Source: JAFLCL01 sp964502175
Lineage (GTDB): Bacteria > Myxococcota_A > Polyangia > Polyangiales > Sandaracinaceae
Direction: 5' to 3'
DNA: 64,000 nucleotides
Assembly (NCBI GenBank): GCA_964502175.1
Contig: CAZCVE010000007.1
Span: 182,728-246,727 of the forward strand
Shown: positions 32,323-40,929 of the stretch, one piece after another
How the letters are laid out: every line of letters starts with the position of its first letter
Numbering within the stretch: the first letter of the stretch is position 1
Translations under genes and position numbers: made by a program
Notes under the pieces: generated by a model
Database searches by the model: none
What the model saw: the letters and a program-made list of their open reading frames with translations, nothing else
What the model was told of the DNA's origin: nothing

Positions 32323-34212
32323 TCACCGTGTCTCGGTCACCCATGGACCGCGCGGGATGCCTGCGCGCTCGAGCTCGGGATGACCGTAGGGGTAGACCGC
32401 GTCGACGGCGTCACGGGCCCGGTCGACCTCTTCGTCGCTCGCCTGTCCCATCGCACGTCGGGCGCGCGCGCGGTCGTGAAGGGCCGAGCACGCAAGCGGA
32501 TGATCGTCGCGCTTGGTCGCCCGGACGATCTCCTTCGCCGCGCGTGCAAGGTTCGCGACCGCTTCGGCATAGTTCGCGAGCGAGGCGTGAGCACGACCAA
32601 GCGTCAGCAGTACGCGAGCCCGCATCGGGTGTGGGCCCCACCGCAGGTCGTTCAGGAGTCTGATGGCGCGCGTAGAGGCGGCAAGCGCGTCGCTCCACTC
32701 CGCGCGCATGAGCGCGACCTCCGCCTCGACCCAAAACCCGCGGGCTTGGTGGTAGGCGCCCAGCCCGATCGCGGTGCGCAGGGTTCGCGCCCGTTGCACG
32801 GCTTCAGTGGCTCCCGCGAACTTGAGAGCTGCCGCGCTGCGAGCCACGCACTCCCACAGAAGCAACTCGTCCACGCGAGTCGTGTGCCGCCATTGCACCA
32901 AGGCCGACGCAGCATCGAATGCAGTGCGAAGATGACCTCGTTCGACGAGGACATATACGCGATCGGCGGTCGGATAGTTGCCGCCACGGAGAGTTTCCAG
33001 GCTCAGCAGGGCTTCTTCGACATGACCGCACTCGAGGAGACTCAGGGCATCGTGTCGGTCCGGCGCGGACACCCATGCCTCGACCCATGATCGCAGTTCC
33101 AGGTCCGCCATGTTGCGGAGTCCCTCACGATCGGAGCGCAGCCACCACGCGAGCTGTGCGTCATGGACACGACTGAGTGCGCCGACGACGTCCAGATACC
33201 CGTCATTCAACAACTGCACGGCGGATCGTTCCGAGAGGTGCGATGCGACATGGAGATCAGGCAGTCGTGCCGATGCAGGCTCGAGATTCGCCACCTCGAC
33301 AGCCTTCCTACGTCCGTCTCGCGTCCAGCTTCTGAGCCTCGCATCGAAGCTCGAGGACTCGATGCCGCGGAACTCTTCCAGCTCTACGACAGGGTTCAGA
33401 TCAAGCAACGCCGCGGCGGTCCGTTGGGAACGAGGTGTGGCCCTCAAGTCCCGGGTGTCCGAATCGAGCTCCAACGCATGTGTCCAAAACGCTCCGACTA
33501 CGACCACATGCCCGCGGCGACCGAGATGCGAGAGCGCGAGGCGAACCTTGCCCGACAGGAAAGGATCATCGGAATCGACGACGACCCAGTTCGACGCGTC
33601 GCGCAAGTCGTGCAGCAGGTCTTCGAAGGTTCGCGCTCTGGAGGCAACCGTGGGGTGTATGTCGAGCGCGCGGAGCGCCAAGAACAACTCTCTGCGGTCG
33701 CCCAACCACTGGATTGTTTGGCCTGGAGTTCGGGCGAGTCGCCGAACTGCAAACGGGATCGGTCCGTCGGGGCACTCGATGGTGTGGGAGATCCAATCCG
33801 CAAGGTCGTTCGCTTCGCGTCGGAGGCGACCTCCGTCGGTCACCCATAGAACCACTCTTAGGCGTTTCTCTTCGATCCGACCGCGGCCCATGTTCGCTAG
33901 AGCGAACTCCCAAGGACGGAGCAGGAGTACGACCACACTGCCGTCCTTCGCGGTGGCCGTCTCGGACCAGTCCACGCAGAAGTCCGGCTCGAAACCCGCG
34001 CGGACGAGGGCGCGAGCGAGGTGACCGATCATCTTGTCGCGTGCTTGGTCTACGAGGACCACGAGCGCACCTTCGGCGAGCTCTACGGTGCGCGCGATGC
34101 GTTCCGCCCATGGCTGCGGCGCGATCGTGCCGAGAACCTCGGGGCTCGGGTCGGGGCTGTCTCCCGCGCTCGCCTCGGGGTCCGAACCGGGGCCGCCTCG
34201 CTCCTGGCTCAC
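32323..34212 (-). CDS. Large multi-domain TPR-like protein, partner of a P-loop NTPase
   Basis: A 629-residue protein from GTG 34212, whose start overlaps the NTPase stop (GTGA). After a 25-residue Ser/Pro/Asp segment, residues about 30-160 form an alpha/beta domain (GALVVLVDQARDKMIGHLAR, DGSVVVLLLRPWEFA, LRVVLWVTDGG). A second alpha/beta region spans about 175-275 (SNWVVVDSDDPFLSG, GHVVVVGAFWTHALE). From about 330 onward it is helical with TPR-like hairpins (DALSLLECGHVEEALLSLET, ALMRAEWSDALAASTRAIRL, RVLLTLGRAHASLANYAEAV). No Walker A or known catalytic motif is seen. G+C is near 60% in sampled lines, well below neighbours, and AT-ending codons are more frequent, suggesting transfer. An in-frame start at 34329 would overlap the NTPase gene by 121 nt and is unlikely. 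Confidence 0.8.
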   Translation of the reverse strand: MSQERGGPGSDPEASAGDSPDPSPEVLGTIAPQPWAERIARTVELAEGALVVLVDQARDKMIGHLARALVRAGFEPDFCVDWSETATAKDGSVVVLLLRPWEFALANMGRGRIEEKRLRVVLWVTDGGRLRREANDLADWISHTIECPDGPIPFAVRRLARTPGQTIQWLGDRRELFLALRALDIHPTVASRARTFEDLLHDLRDASNWVVVDSDDPFLSGKVRLALSHLGRRGHVVVVGAFWTHALELDSDTRDLRATPRSQRTAAALLDLNPVVELEEFRGIESSSFDARLRSWTRDGRRKAVEVANLEPASARLPDLHVASHLSERSAVQLLNDGYLDVVGALSRVHDAQLAWWLRSDREGLRNMADLELRSWVEAWVSAPDRHDALSLLECGHVEEALLSLETLRGGNYPTADRVYVLVERGHLRTAFDAASALVQWRHTTRVDELLLWECVARSAAALKFAGATEAVQRARTLRTAIGLGAYHQARGFWVEAEVALMRAEWSDALAASTRAIRLLNDLRWGPHPMRARVLLTLGRAHASLANYAEAVANLARAAKEIVRATKRDDHPLACSALHDRARARRAMGQASDEEVDRARDAVDAVYPYGHPELERAGIPRGPWVTETR

Positions 34213-35528
34213 GTCAAGAGCCTCCCGAGGAGCAGGATCGGGTGCGGGTAGTACCAGGGAGACCCGTCTGGATGCGGAAGGAGAACCTCCGACCGGAACA
34301 ACTCCCAGACGAGATCTCCCTCGGGACATCGGTGCTCGGGGTCGTCCTTCACGGACTTGAGCACGGCGATGTGGCCCGTGTGTAGGCCGCGTTCGATGTC
34401 GAGCCGATGCTGACGCAGCACGGCCTCCACGAGATCGGCGCGGCTGGCGTCGGCCTTGGCCAAGAGATGCTCGAGCGCCACGGCGCGAACGAGCCGAACG
34501 AACTCGCGAGCGCGTCCGCCGGAGTAGTAGGCGATGCGAGTCAGATGCGTCGCGGAGAGCGGGACGCTCTCGAGGTCCGCGACTCGAAGTCGGAACACGT
34601 CCTCGAAGAAAGTGATCCCCGGTCCCGGCAGACCTGGATCGTCAGGGTGATCGCGGTCGAGCACGGGTTCGTTCTCCAGCGTGATGGTCGTCAAATCGTG
34701 CTGGATCCCGAGCGGGGTGAGCGAGTGCCGAAAGCCCATCGGCGCGGTCACCACGAGGGCGGTCTGCATCCGCGAGAGCAGCGCCGACTCCACGAAGATG
34801 CGCGAGGCATGGGCGCTCTCGCGGAGACGATCGAGACCATCGATGATCAAGAGGACCCTCCGAGCGCGAACGTGAATGCCGCCCGCGATGCGGTTGAAGC
34901 AGCTCACCATCGACTTGGTCTCTTCGTCTTGATCGGCGAGTAGCCGCGCACGCTTGATGCCGACGGGAACGTTCCACACGGCGCCGGAGAGTGCGGCCAA
35001 CGGAGCGAGCGATGGCCCGCCAGCCACGCTCGAGACGGCTACCGCGACGGATCCGATCAGCTTGGCGAGATCGATCGCGGTCGTCTTCGTCGTCCCGACG
35101 CTGGCATCCGTCGCACGTTTCCATGCGCTCTCGAGCTCCTGGCGCTCCGTAGAGAACTCCTCGCCCAGCTGCTCCTGAGCTGCGCGCAAGAGGGCGATGG
35201 ATGCGAGAAACACCACCTCCCACGGCTCGACACGTTGAAGCGCTTCCACGTCGCCGACGATTCGCTCGAAGTGATCGTGCAGATCGAGGATGACCACGAA
35301 GTCTCTCGCCGCCCGAGCTTCAGCGATTCGATACAGTTCGGTCGTCTTGCCGGTGCCGACGGTCCCCGCGAGGAGCCATCGGGTCCCGGACACGCTCGGA
35401 AGTGCATCGAGCGTCTGGACGATGCGGGCGGCGGGGCTGGACTTGCGGTCCGCGCGCCAGCTCCGATGGTCGGCCGCGCGGATTGGCAGAACGGGGTCGA
35501 AGCGCTTGTGGATCTCCTGCCAGCTCAT
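34209..35528 (-). CDS. STAND/ORC-like P-loop NTPase
   Basis: A 439-residue protein from ATG 35528. Walker A is GTVGTGKT (55-62, Lys61) and Walker B is VLLIIDGLDRL (225-235). Residues 333-349 (AYYSGGRAREFVRLVRA) match the helical sensor region of STAND/ORC-type NTPases. The C-terminal DLVWELFRSEVLLPHPDGSP with HPILL resembles a winged helix. A hydrophobic stretch at 156-183 (KLIGSVAVAVSSVAGGPSLA) may be a membrane or Ala-rich segment. NTPases of this kind act as ATP-driven switches, often in conflict or signalling systems. It is coupled to the TPR partner by a 4-nt overlap. A TATGCT lies 8 nt upstream. G+C of about 62% in sampled lines supports acquisition by transfer. Confidence 0.85.
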   Translation of the reverse strand: MSWQEIHKRFDPVLPIRAADHRSWRADRKSSPAARIVQTLDALPSVSGTRWLLAGTVGTGKTTELYRIAEARAARDFVVILDLHDHFERIVGDVEALQRVEPWEVVFLASIALLRAAQEQLGEEFSTERQELESAWKRATDASVGTTKTTAIDLAKLIGSVAVAVSSVAGGPSLAPLAALSGAVWNVPVGIKRARLLADQDEETKSMVSCFNRIAGGIHVRARRVLLIIDGLDRLRESAHASRIFVESALLSRMQTALVVTAPMGFRHSLTPLGIQHDLTTITLENEPVLDRDHPDDPGLPGPGITFFEDVFRLRVADLESVPLSATHLTRIAYYSGGRAREFVRLVRAVALEHLLAKADASRADLVEAVLRQHRLDIERGLHTGHIAVLKSVKDDPEHRCPEGDLVWELFRSEVLLPHPDGSPWYYPHPILLLGRLLT

Positions 35529-35536
35529 CGTCGCCG

Positions 35537-35542
35537 AGCATA
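35537..35542 (-). promoter_or_regulatory. -10-like hexamer TATGCT
   Basis: TATGCT on the minus strand ends 8 nt before the ATG of the NTPase gene. It probably drives the two-gene NTPase-TPR operon with a very short or absent leader. Confidence 0.45.
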
Positions 35543-35598
35543 CCGCAGCCGATCCTGGAGGCAGCGTGCTACTGCTCGCGCCCCTTCGGAGGAACGAC

Positions 35599-36399
35599 AT
35601 GGAGACGATGAAGAACGGCCTCGTCCGCTACGGCAAGGACGAGCATGGCGTCGCGACGATCGAGCTCTTCAACGCGCCCGCGAACGCGTACTCGCACGAG
35701 ATGATGCGCGACCTCGACGACGCGATCCTCGCAGCGCGCTTCGACGAGAACGTGCACGTGATCGTGCTGCGCGGCTCGGGCGAGAAGTTCTTCTGCGCGG
35801 GCGCCGACATCGCGATGCTCGGCCGCGTCTCGACGCGCTTCAAGTACATGTTCTGTCTGCACGCGAACGAGACGCTCCTCCGCCTCGAGCAGACGCCGAA
35901 GCTCGTGATCGCCGCGATCCACGGGCACTGCGTGGGCGGTGGCCTCGAGGTCGCGATGGCCGCGGATCTCCGCGTCGCGGCGCGCGGCACCGGCAAGCTG
36001 GGCCTCCCCGAGGTGAACCTCGGCGTGCTCCCCGGCACGGGCGGCACGCAGCGCCTCGCGCGCCTCGTCGGCAAGTCGAAGGCGATCGAGCTCATGACCG
36101 AGGGCCGCACGTTCGACGCGGACGAGGCCAAGACGTACGGCGTCGTGAACCAGGTCTGGGACAAGGAAGGCTTCTTCGAGAAGGTCGCCGAGTACGCGCG
36201 CAGCTTCTGCCCGCCGAACCGCGCCTCGATGGCCGTCGGCCACATCAAGCGCGCGGTGCAGACGGGCGCGGAGATGTCGATCGAGCAGGGCCTCTCGCTC
36301 GAGCGCGAGCTCCAGCAGCGCCTCTTCGACAGCATCGACGCAGGCGAGGGCATCGGCGCGTACAACGAGAAGCGCAAGCCCGAATTCCACGGCGAGTGA
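35599..36399 (+). CDS. Enoyl-CoA hydratase/isomerase family protein
   Basis: A 266-residue crotonase-fold enzyme. It has the CoA/oxyanion motif CAGAD (66-70), the helix GHCVGGGLEVAMAADLR with Glu117, and LPEVNLGVLPGTGGTQRL with Glu138. Both catalytic glutamates of true enoyl-CoA hydratases are present, so syn hydration of trans-2-enoyl-CoA is the probable reaction, in fatty-acid or amino-acid breakdown. A good Shine-Dalgarno (GGAGG) lies 5-10 nt before the ATG. No other beta-oxidation gene is next to it. It is divergent from the NTPase operon, and its TGA abuts the convergent gene's stop in TGATCA. Confidence 0.92.
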   Translation: METMKNGLVRYGKDEHGVATIELFNAPANAYSHEMMRDLDDAILAARFDENVHVIVLRGSGEKFFCAGADIAMLGRVSTRFKYMFCLHANETLLRLEQTPKLVIAAIHGHCVGGGLEVAMAADLRVAARGTGKLGLPEVNLGVLPGTGGTQRLARLVGKSKAIELMTEGRTFDADEAKTYGVVNQVWDKEGFFEKVAEYARSFCPPNRASMAVGHIKRAVQTGAEMSIEQGLSLERELQQRLFDSIDAGEGIGAYNEKRKPEFHGE

Positions 36400-37576
36400 T
36401 CAGGCGACGGAGACGCGGACGCTTGGGGCGATGCGGTACTGGCCGCCGGTGTGCTCGATCATCTCCGCGAGGCCGAGCTGGCGGAGGCGCTTGATCGCGG
36501 CGTAGACGCGGCCCTCGCCCGAGCTGCCGATCGGGTTCTCTCCCGGCCAGCCGGCGGCAACGAGGTCGCGCGTGGAGCAGCCCTCGCGGTCGCGGGCGAC
36601 GCGCGTGAGCACGCGCAGCAGCGCGGGGCCGACGCGCACGCGCGGGCCGTCGTCGATCTGGAGCTCGTGATCGTTCGGATCGATCGCGAGCGTTCGGAGA
36701 ACGGGCAGCGTGCGCGAGCCCTCGAGCTCGCGGGCGACGCGCGCCTCGAAGCCATCGCGGTCGAGGCCCACGTCGATCAGGTCGCGGAAGCGGTCGATCG
36801 CGCGCAGCACGTCGTCGATCGGTGGCCGGCGTGGCGGCGCCTGCGCGACGACCTCGCTGTCGAACCACGTCGCGAGCTCGAGCACCGCGAGCGACTCTTC
36901 GTCGATCTCTCCACGCAGCGCGCGAGAGAGAGGTCCCGGGAGATCGACGAGCGGTGCCAGTGAGCGCTTGAGCATCAACGTCGCGACGAGATCCGAGGAC
37001 GGCGTCGCCGCGCCGCCCGCGGCGATCTCGGTCGCGCAGAACACGGGGTCGGCCGTCACGAGCGCGCCGTGCTCGTTGTCGATCGCCACGTTCGCGCCGA
37101 AGCCCACCACGTGGAACGCGCCCGACGACGAGAAGAGCACGTTTCCGAAGCCCAGGCGTCCGAGCACGACCGGGGCGTCGTCGAGGCGCGCGCGGTGAGC
37201 GCCGAGGAGCGCGTCGCGCAGCGCGTCGATGAACCAATCGCCCGCGGACCACGGGATCTTCACGCCGCTCGCGGCGAGGCGGCGCACGACCGTCGTGCCG
37301 TTGTGATCGACGTCGCAGCAACGCGGCGCGCCGATCGTCGTCGAGCGTGATCGCGGTCGCGCGCGGCACGCGTGGGTGGCGAACGGCCTCGTGCCCGCGC
37401 ACGAGTCGCTCGATCGCACGATCGGTCGCTTCGCTCGGGCTGACGGCGCGCACGAGCACCGCAGGTCCGTCGTCGGTGAGCGCGCGGTGCAGCTCGAACG
37501 TTGGCGTCACGCGCAGCGGGCGATCGAGGCGGAAGGCGGGCGACGACGTCGCGGGGTGCACCCCGCCAGCGTACAC
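36400..37576 (-). pseudogene. Frameshifted regulator: degenerate N-terminal domain plus winged helix
   Basis: Two minus-strand frames together give one protein. The 5' frame (from GTG 37576) reads FRLDRPLRVTPTFELHRALT and EATDRAIERLVRGHEAVRHP up to TAITLDDDRRAALL. The family-like sequence then continues in another frame as CDVDHNGTTVVRRLAASGVK to the end. The switch lies near 37308-37322, where one extra base (or two missing) separates the frames. The N-terminal half looks like a degenerate protein-kinase or FHA-type sensor region. The C-terminus is an OmpR/PhoB-like winged helix (VLTRVARDREGCSTRDLVAA then YAAIKRLRQLGLAEMIEHTG). It is either inactive, a sequencing error, or a programmed shift. 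Confidence 0.7.
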
Positions 37577-37629
37577 AAGCCCACGCTGCGCTCGAGGCCA
37601 GTTCCGATGATTTCAGGCGACCGGTTCCG

Positions 37630-37851
37630 GTGTCGTGCGACAGCACGCTCACGAACCGCTGTGGGACGAGCTGCACCACGAGCGACGTGTCGTCGCTCGA
37701 GACGCTCTCGATCGCGGCCGACGTGAGCCTCTCGATCGGCCTCGTGCTCGTCGCCGCCGGCGTGGTCCTCGCGCTCACGACGGACGACTCGCCCGCGAGT
37801 GACACCGTGCGCCTCGAGCTCGGCCCGAGCGGACCCTACGTTCGGTTCTGA
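37630..37851 (+). pseudogene. C-terminal remnant of an envelope PEGA/TPR-type protein
   Basis: An open frame of 73 residues (GTG at 37630) contains CDSTLTNRCGTSCTTSDVSS, a membrane helix (SIGLVLVAAGVVLALTTDD) and the terminal VRLELGPSGPYVRF. This looks like the C-terminal end of longer myxobacterial envelope proteins with a TM helix and a beta-strand tail. The expected N-terminal portion would lie where the opposite-strand regulator gene begins. I read it as a truncated remnant. It could instead be a small membrane protein. Confidence 0.45.
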
Positions 37852-37862
37852 CGCGACTCCGG

Positions 37863-37868
37863 TAGGCT
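37863..37868 (+). promoter_or_regulatory. -10-like hexamer TAGGCT
   Basis: TAGGCT ends 6 nt before ATG 37875 of the FG-GAP lipoprotein gene, matching the leaderless pattern. Confidence 0.45.
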
Positions 37869-37874
37869 GCGCCC

Positions 37875-40331
37875 ATGCGGACGTTCTTGGGTCTCGTCTT
37901 CGTCTTCGTCGCCTCCGGCCTCTCGGGCTGCGACTGCGGCAGCCCTCCCATCACGGCGTGCAGCTCGAGCACCGACTGTCCTTCGGGCCAGCAGTGCATC
38001 GATCGACTGTGCGTTCCACGCCCCGATGCGGGCCCAGGGGTCGACGGAGGGCCCGGCAGCGGTGACGACGCGAACACGTGCAGCGACATGCGCACGCGCT
38101 GCGGCATCTCGTGCTGCAACGAGGATCAGATCTGCAACGCCGGCATCTGCGAGCTCGACTGCGCGGCGCCGCTCCAGTGCGGCTCGATCTGTTGCGACAC
38201 TGGACAAGAGTGCCTCGCCGATCGCTGCGTGATCGAGTGCGCCGACGAGATGCAGCGCTGCGGCGCCGACGACGGGCTCTGCTGCACCGCGGATCAGGCG
38301 TGTCTGCGCGACGCGTGCGTCGACCTCGGCCCGACGTGCACGTTCACCGAGGAGTGCGACCTCGACGAGATCTGCGAGCCGACGCTCGGTCGCTGCGCGC
38401 CGCGCAGCTCGGTCGAGGTGTGTGAGTACCGCCCGCCCGTGGGCGACTTCGCCCCCGCCGTCGCGTGTCGCTGGGCACCGCCCGCCGGCTCGCGACCCAC
38501 GTCCGACGACGTCGTGATGACACCCGCGGTCGCGAACCTCACCGACGACAACGCCGACGGCGAGACGAACACGCTCGACGTGCCCGACATCGCGCTCGTG
38601 TCCTTCGATCGCCCGACCGACGGCTGCTGCACGCCGCGCGGGACGCTCCGCATCATCGACGGCCGCTGCAACGACGACGGCACGATGACGACGATCGCGA
38701 GCATCGACACGCCGTTCCTCGACAACTCCACCGGCCTCGCGATCGGAAACCTGCATCCGGCGACGATGGCCGCGCAGCGCGCGCCCGAGATCGTCGCGAC
38801 GATCCAGAACGGCGGCACGATCGCGTTCCGTCGCACGGCGGCGGACGGCTCGACGTGGGAGACGATGTGGCACCAGACGATGCACCTCGCGATGGGCCGC
38901 TACAACGGCTCGGGCGCGGCGCCTTCGCTCGCGGATCTCGACGGTGACGGACAGACGGAAGTGATCGTCGGCAACGTCGTCTTGAACGGCCTCGACGGCA
39001 GCGTGCGCTGGGATGGCAACGTGACGGGCGGCGTGGGCGTGGGCGTCGGCAACAACGCGTTCCTCGGCCCGACCTCGACCGTCGCGGATCTCGATCTCGA
39101 TGGAACGCCCGAGGTGATCGCGGGCAACACCGTCTACGACGGACCCACGGGCGCGCTCGAGTGGACGTACACGTACACGACGTCGAACTCCGCGTGCGGC
39201 GGCTCGGTCACGTGTGATGGCTACAACGCGGTCGGCGACTTCGACGACGATCCCGAGGGCGAGGTCGTGGTCGTGCGCCGCGGCGAGGTCTTCGTGCTGG
39301 AGCACGACGGCACGCTGAAGGCGCGCATCGCGATTCCCGTCACGACGTGCGCGAACAACGAGGGCGGCCCGCCGACGGTCGCAGACTTCGACGGCGATGG
39401 ACGCGCGGAGATCGGCGTCGCGAGCGCGAACTACTACGTGGTCTTCGATCTCGACTGCACGGGCTCGCCGCTGCCCGCTGGCTGCGCGTCCGAGAACGTG
39501 CGCTGGCAGGTGACGAACACCGACTGCAGCTCGCGCTCGACGGGCTCGAGCGTGTTCGACTTCGACGGCGATGGTCGCGCCGAGGTGGTCTACGCGGACG
39601 AGCGCAACTTCCGCATCTTCAGTGGCATCGACGGGACCGTGCTCTTCGACGACACGATGCACCGCTCGAACACGCGCCTCGAGATGCCGATCGTCGTCGA
39701 CGTCGACAACGACGGAAAGAGCGAGGTGCTCGTGCCCGAGGCGCCTGGTGACGAGGCGACGCCCGACGGCCTCGCGGTGTGGACCGACAGCGGCAACAAC
39801 TGGGTGCGCACGCGCCGCATCTGGAACCAGCACGCCTACCACGTGACCAACATCACCGAGGACGCTCAGGTGCCGGCGGACGAAGAGCCGAACTGGAGCA
39901 ACCCTCGCTACAACCACTTCCGCCAGAACGTGCAGCCCGCGGGCCTCTTCGATGCGCCCGATCTCGTCGTGTCCGCGATCACGCTCGCGATGTGCAACCC
40001 CACGCCCGCGAGCGCGCGCATCGCGGTGACGATCACGAACCGCGGCGCGCTCGGTGTCGCGCCGGGTGTGCCGGTGATCGCGTTCGCGACGCCGATCGGA
40101 GGCACGCGCGTGTCGCTCGGCGTGATGCGCACGACGACGCTCATCCTGCCGGGGCGCAGCGAGACGCTGACGTTCGTCTACGCGCCCGCGGGCGGCGTCT
40201 TCGACTTCGAGACGTTCACGGTGGACGCCACCGTCGACTCCGACGGCATGGGCGGCTCCGAGTACAACGAGTGCCTCGAGGACAACAACTCGCTCGAGAG
40301 CGACGCGTTCATGACGTGCTCGTTCGGCTGA
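37875..40331 (+). CDS. FG-GAP/VCBS-repeat lipoprotein with Cys-rich head
   Basis: An 818-residue protein with lipobox LSGC (about residue 19). A Cys-rich head (about 30-180) holds CxxxxDCPSGQQCIDRLC-type modules. A seven-bladed FG-GAP/VCBS propeller follows, with calcium-loop repeats LADLDGDGQTEVIVGNVV, VADLDLDGTPEVIAGN, VADFDGDGRAEIGVASAN, VFDFDGDGRAEVVYADE and VVDVDNDGKSEVLVPE. A C-terminal Ig-like/CARDB domain (about 700-815; PDLVVSAITLAMCNPTPASA) ends the protein. It is a calcium-binding surface protein of the kind found in quantity in myxobacteria; adhesion or binding is likely. Confidence 0.9.
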   Translation: MRTFLGLVFVFVASGLSGCDCGSPPITACSSSTDCPSGQQCIDRLCVPRPDAGPGVDGGPGSGDDANTCSDMRTRCGISCCNEDQICNAGICELDCAAPLQCGSICCDTGQECLADRCVIECADEMQRCGADDGLCCTADQACLRDACVDLGPTCTFTEECDLDEICEPTLGRCAPRSSVEVCEYRPPVGDFAPAVACRWAPPAGSRPTSDDVVMTPAVANLTDDNADGETNTLDVPDIALVSFDRPTDGCCTPRGTLRIIDGRCNDDGTMTTIASIDTPFLDNSTGLAIGNLHPATMAAQRAPEIVATIQNGGTIAFRRTAADGSTWETMWHQTMHLAMGRYNGSGAAPSLADLDGDGQTEVIVGNVVLNGLDGSVRWDGNVTGGVGVGVGNNAFLGPTSTVADLDLDGTPEVIAGNTVYDGPTGALEWTYTYTTSNSACGGSVTCDGYNAVGDFDDDPEGEVVVVRRGEVFVLEHDGTLKARIAIPVTTCANNEGGPPTVADFDGDGRAEIGVASANYYVVFDLDCTGSPLPAGCASENVRWQVTNTDCSSRSTGSSVFDFDGDGRAEVVYADERNFRIFSGIDGTVLFDDTMHRSNTRLEMPIVVDVDNDGKSEVLVPEAPGDEATPDGLAVWTDSGNNWVRTRRIWNQHAYHVTNITEDAQVPADEEPNWSNPRYNHFRQNVQPAGLFDAPDLVVSAITLAMCNPTPASARIAVTITNRGALGVAPGVPVIAFATPIGGTRVSLGVMRTTTLILPGRSETLTFVYAPAGGVFDFETFTVDATVDSDGMGGSEYNECLEDNNSLESDAFMTCSFG

Positions 40332-40340
40332 GGAGGATGC

Positions 40341-40916
40341 ATGGACGTCGAACCGTTCTACGACGCGCGCCTCGGCGAGGCGCTGAAGCTCGCCGCGGAT
40401 GCCTTCGCGAGCAAGGAGCGCAAGGGCACGGGCGTGCCGTACCTCAGCCATCTGCTCGCGGTGACGACCACCGTGATGGAGCACGGCGGCTCGCCCGAGC
40501 AGTGCATGGCGGCCGCGCTGCACGACTACCTCGAGGACATCGACGGCACCGCGGGTGACGTGATCGCCGACCGCTTCGGCGACGAGGTCGCGCGCCTCGT
40601 GCTCGCGCTCTCGGACTCCACGCACCCCGAGGCGAAGGAGCCTTGGAAGGAGCGAAAGCTCCGCTACCTCGCGCACCTGCGCGACGCGGACGTCGCCGTG
40701 AAGCTCGTGAGCGCCGCCGACAAGCTGCACAACGCGAGCTCGATCGTGAGGGACCGCGCGCGCATGGGCGATGCGATCTTCGATCGCTTCTCGGCGACCA
40801 AGGACGAGACCCTCTGGTACTACCGCGAGGTGCTGGCCTCGCTGTCGCACGGCTGGGATCACCCGATCCTCGCGGACCTCGCGCGAGCCATCGACGCGAT
40901 GCACGCGCCGCGATGA
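40341..40916 (+). CDS. RelA/SpoT-type HD-domain hydrolase (small alarmone hydrolase-like)
   Basis: A 191-residue single HD domain. Metal-binding motifs are His37 (PYLSHLLAV), His61-Asp62 (AALHDYLEDI) and Asp127 (AADKLHNASS). The HLLxV, HDxxED and DKLHN pattern is that of RelA/SpoT and Mesh1-like (p)ppGpp hydrolases. There is no synthetase or TGS/ACT domain, so it would be a stand-alone hydrolase. It begins 9 nt after the FG-GAP gene and may share its transcript. The ceramidase-like gene follows 13 nt later. The substrate is inferred only from motifs. Confidence 0.85.
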   Translation: MDVEPFYDARLGEALKLAADAFASKERKGTGVPYLSHLLAVTTTVMEHGGSPEQCMAAALHDYLEDIDGTAGDVIADRFGDEVARLVLALSDSTHPEAKEPWKERKLRYLAHLRDADVAVKLVSAADKLHNASSIVRDRARMGDAIFDRFSATKDETLWYYREVLASLSHGWDHPILADLARAIDAMHAPR

Positions 40917-40929
40917 CGACGAACGGCCG

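Noticed and set aside
34213..34329. An earlier start for the TPR partner of the NTPase
   Set aside because: It would overlap the NTPase gene by 121 nt, while GTG 34212 gives the 4-nt coupling seen throughout this window.
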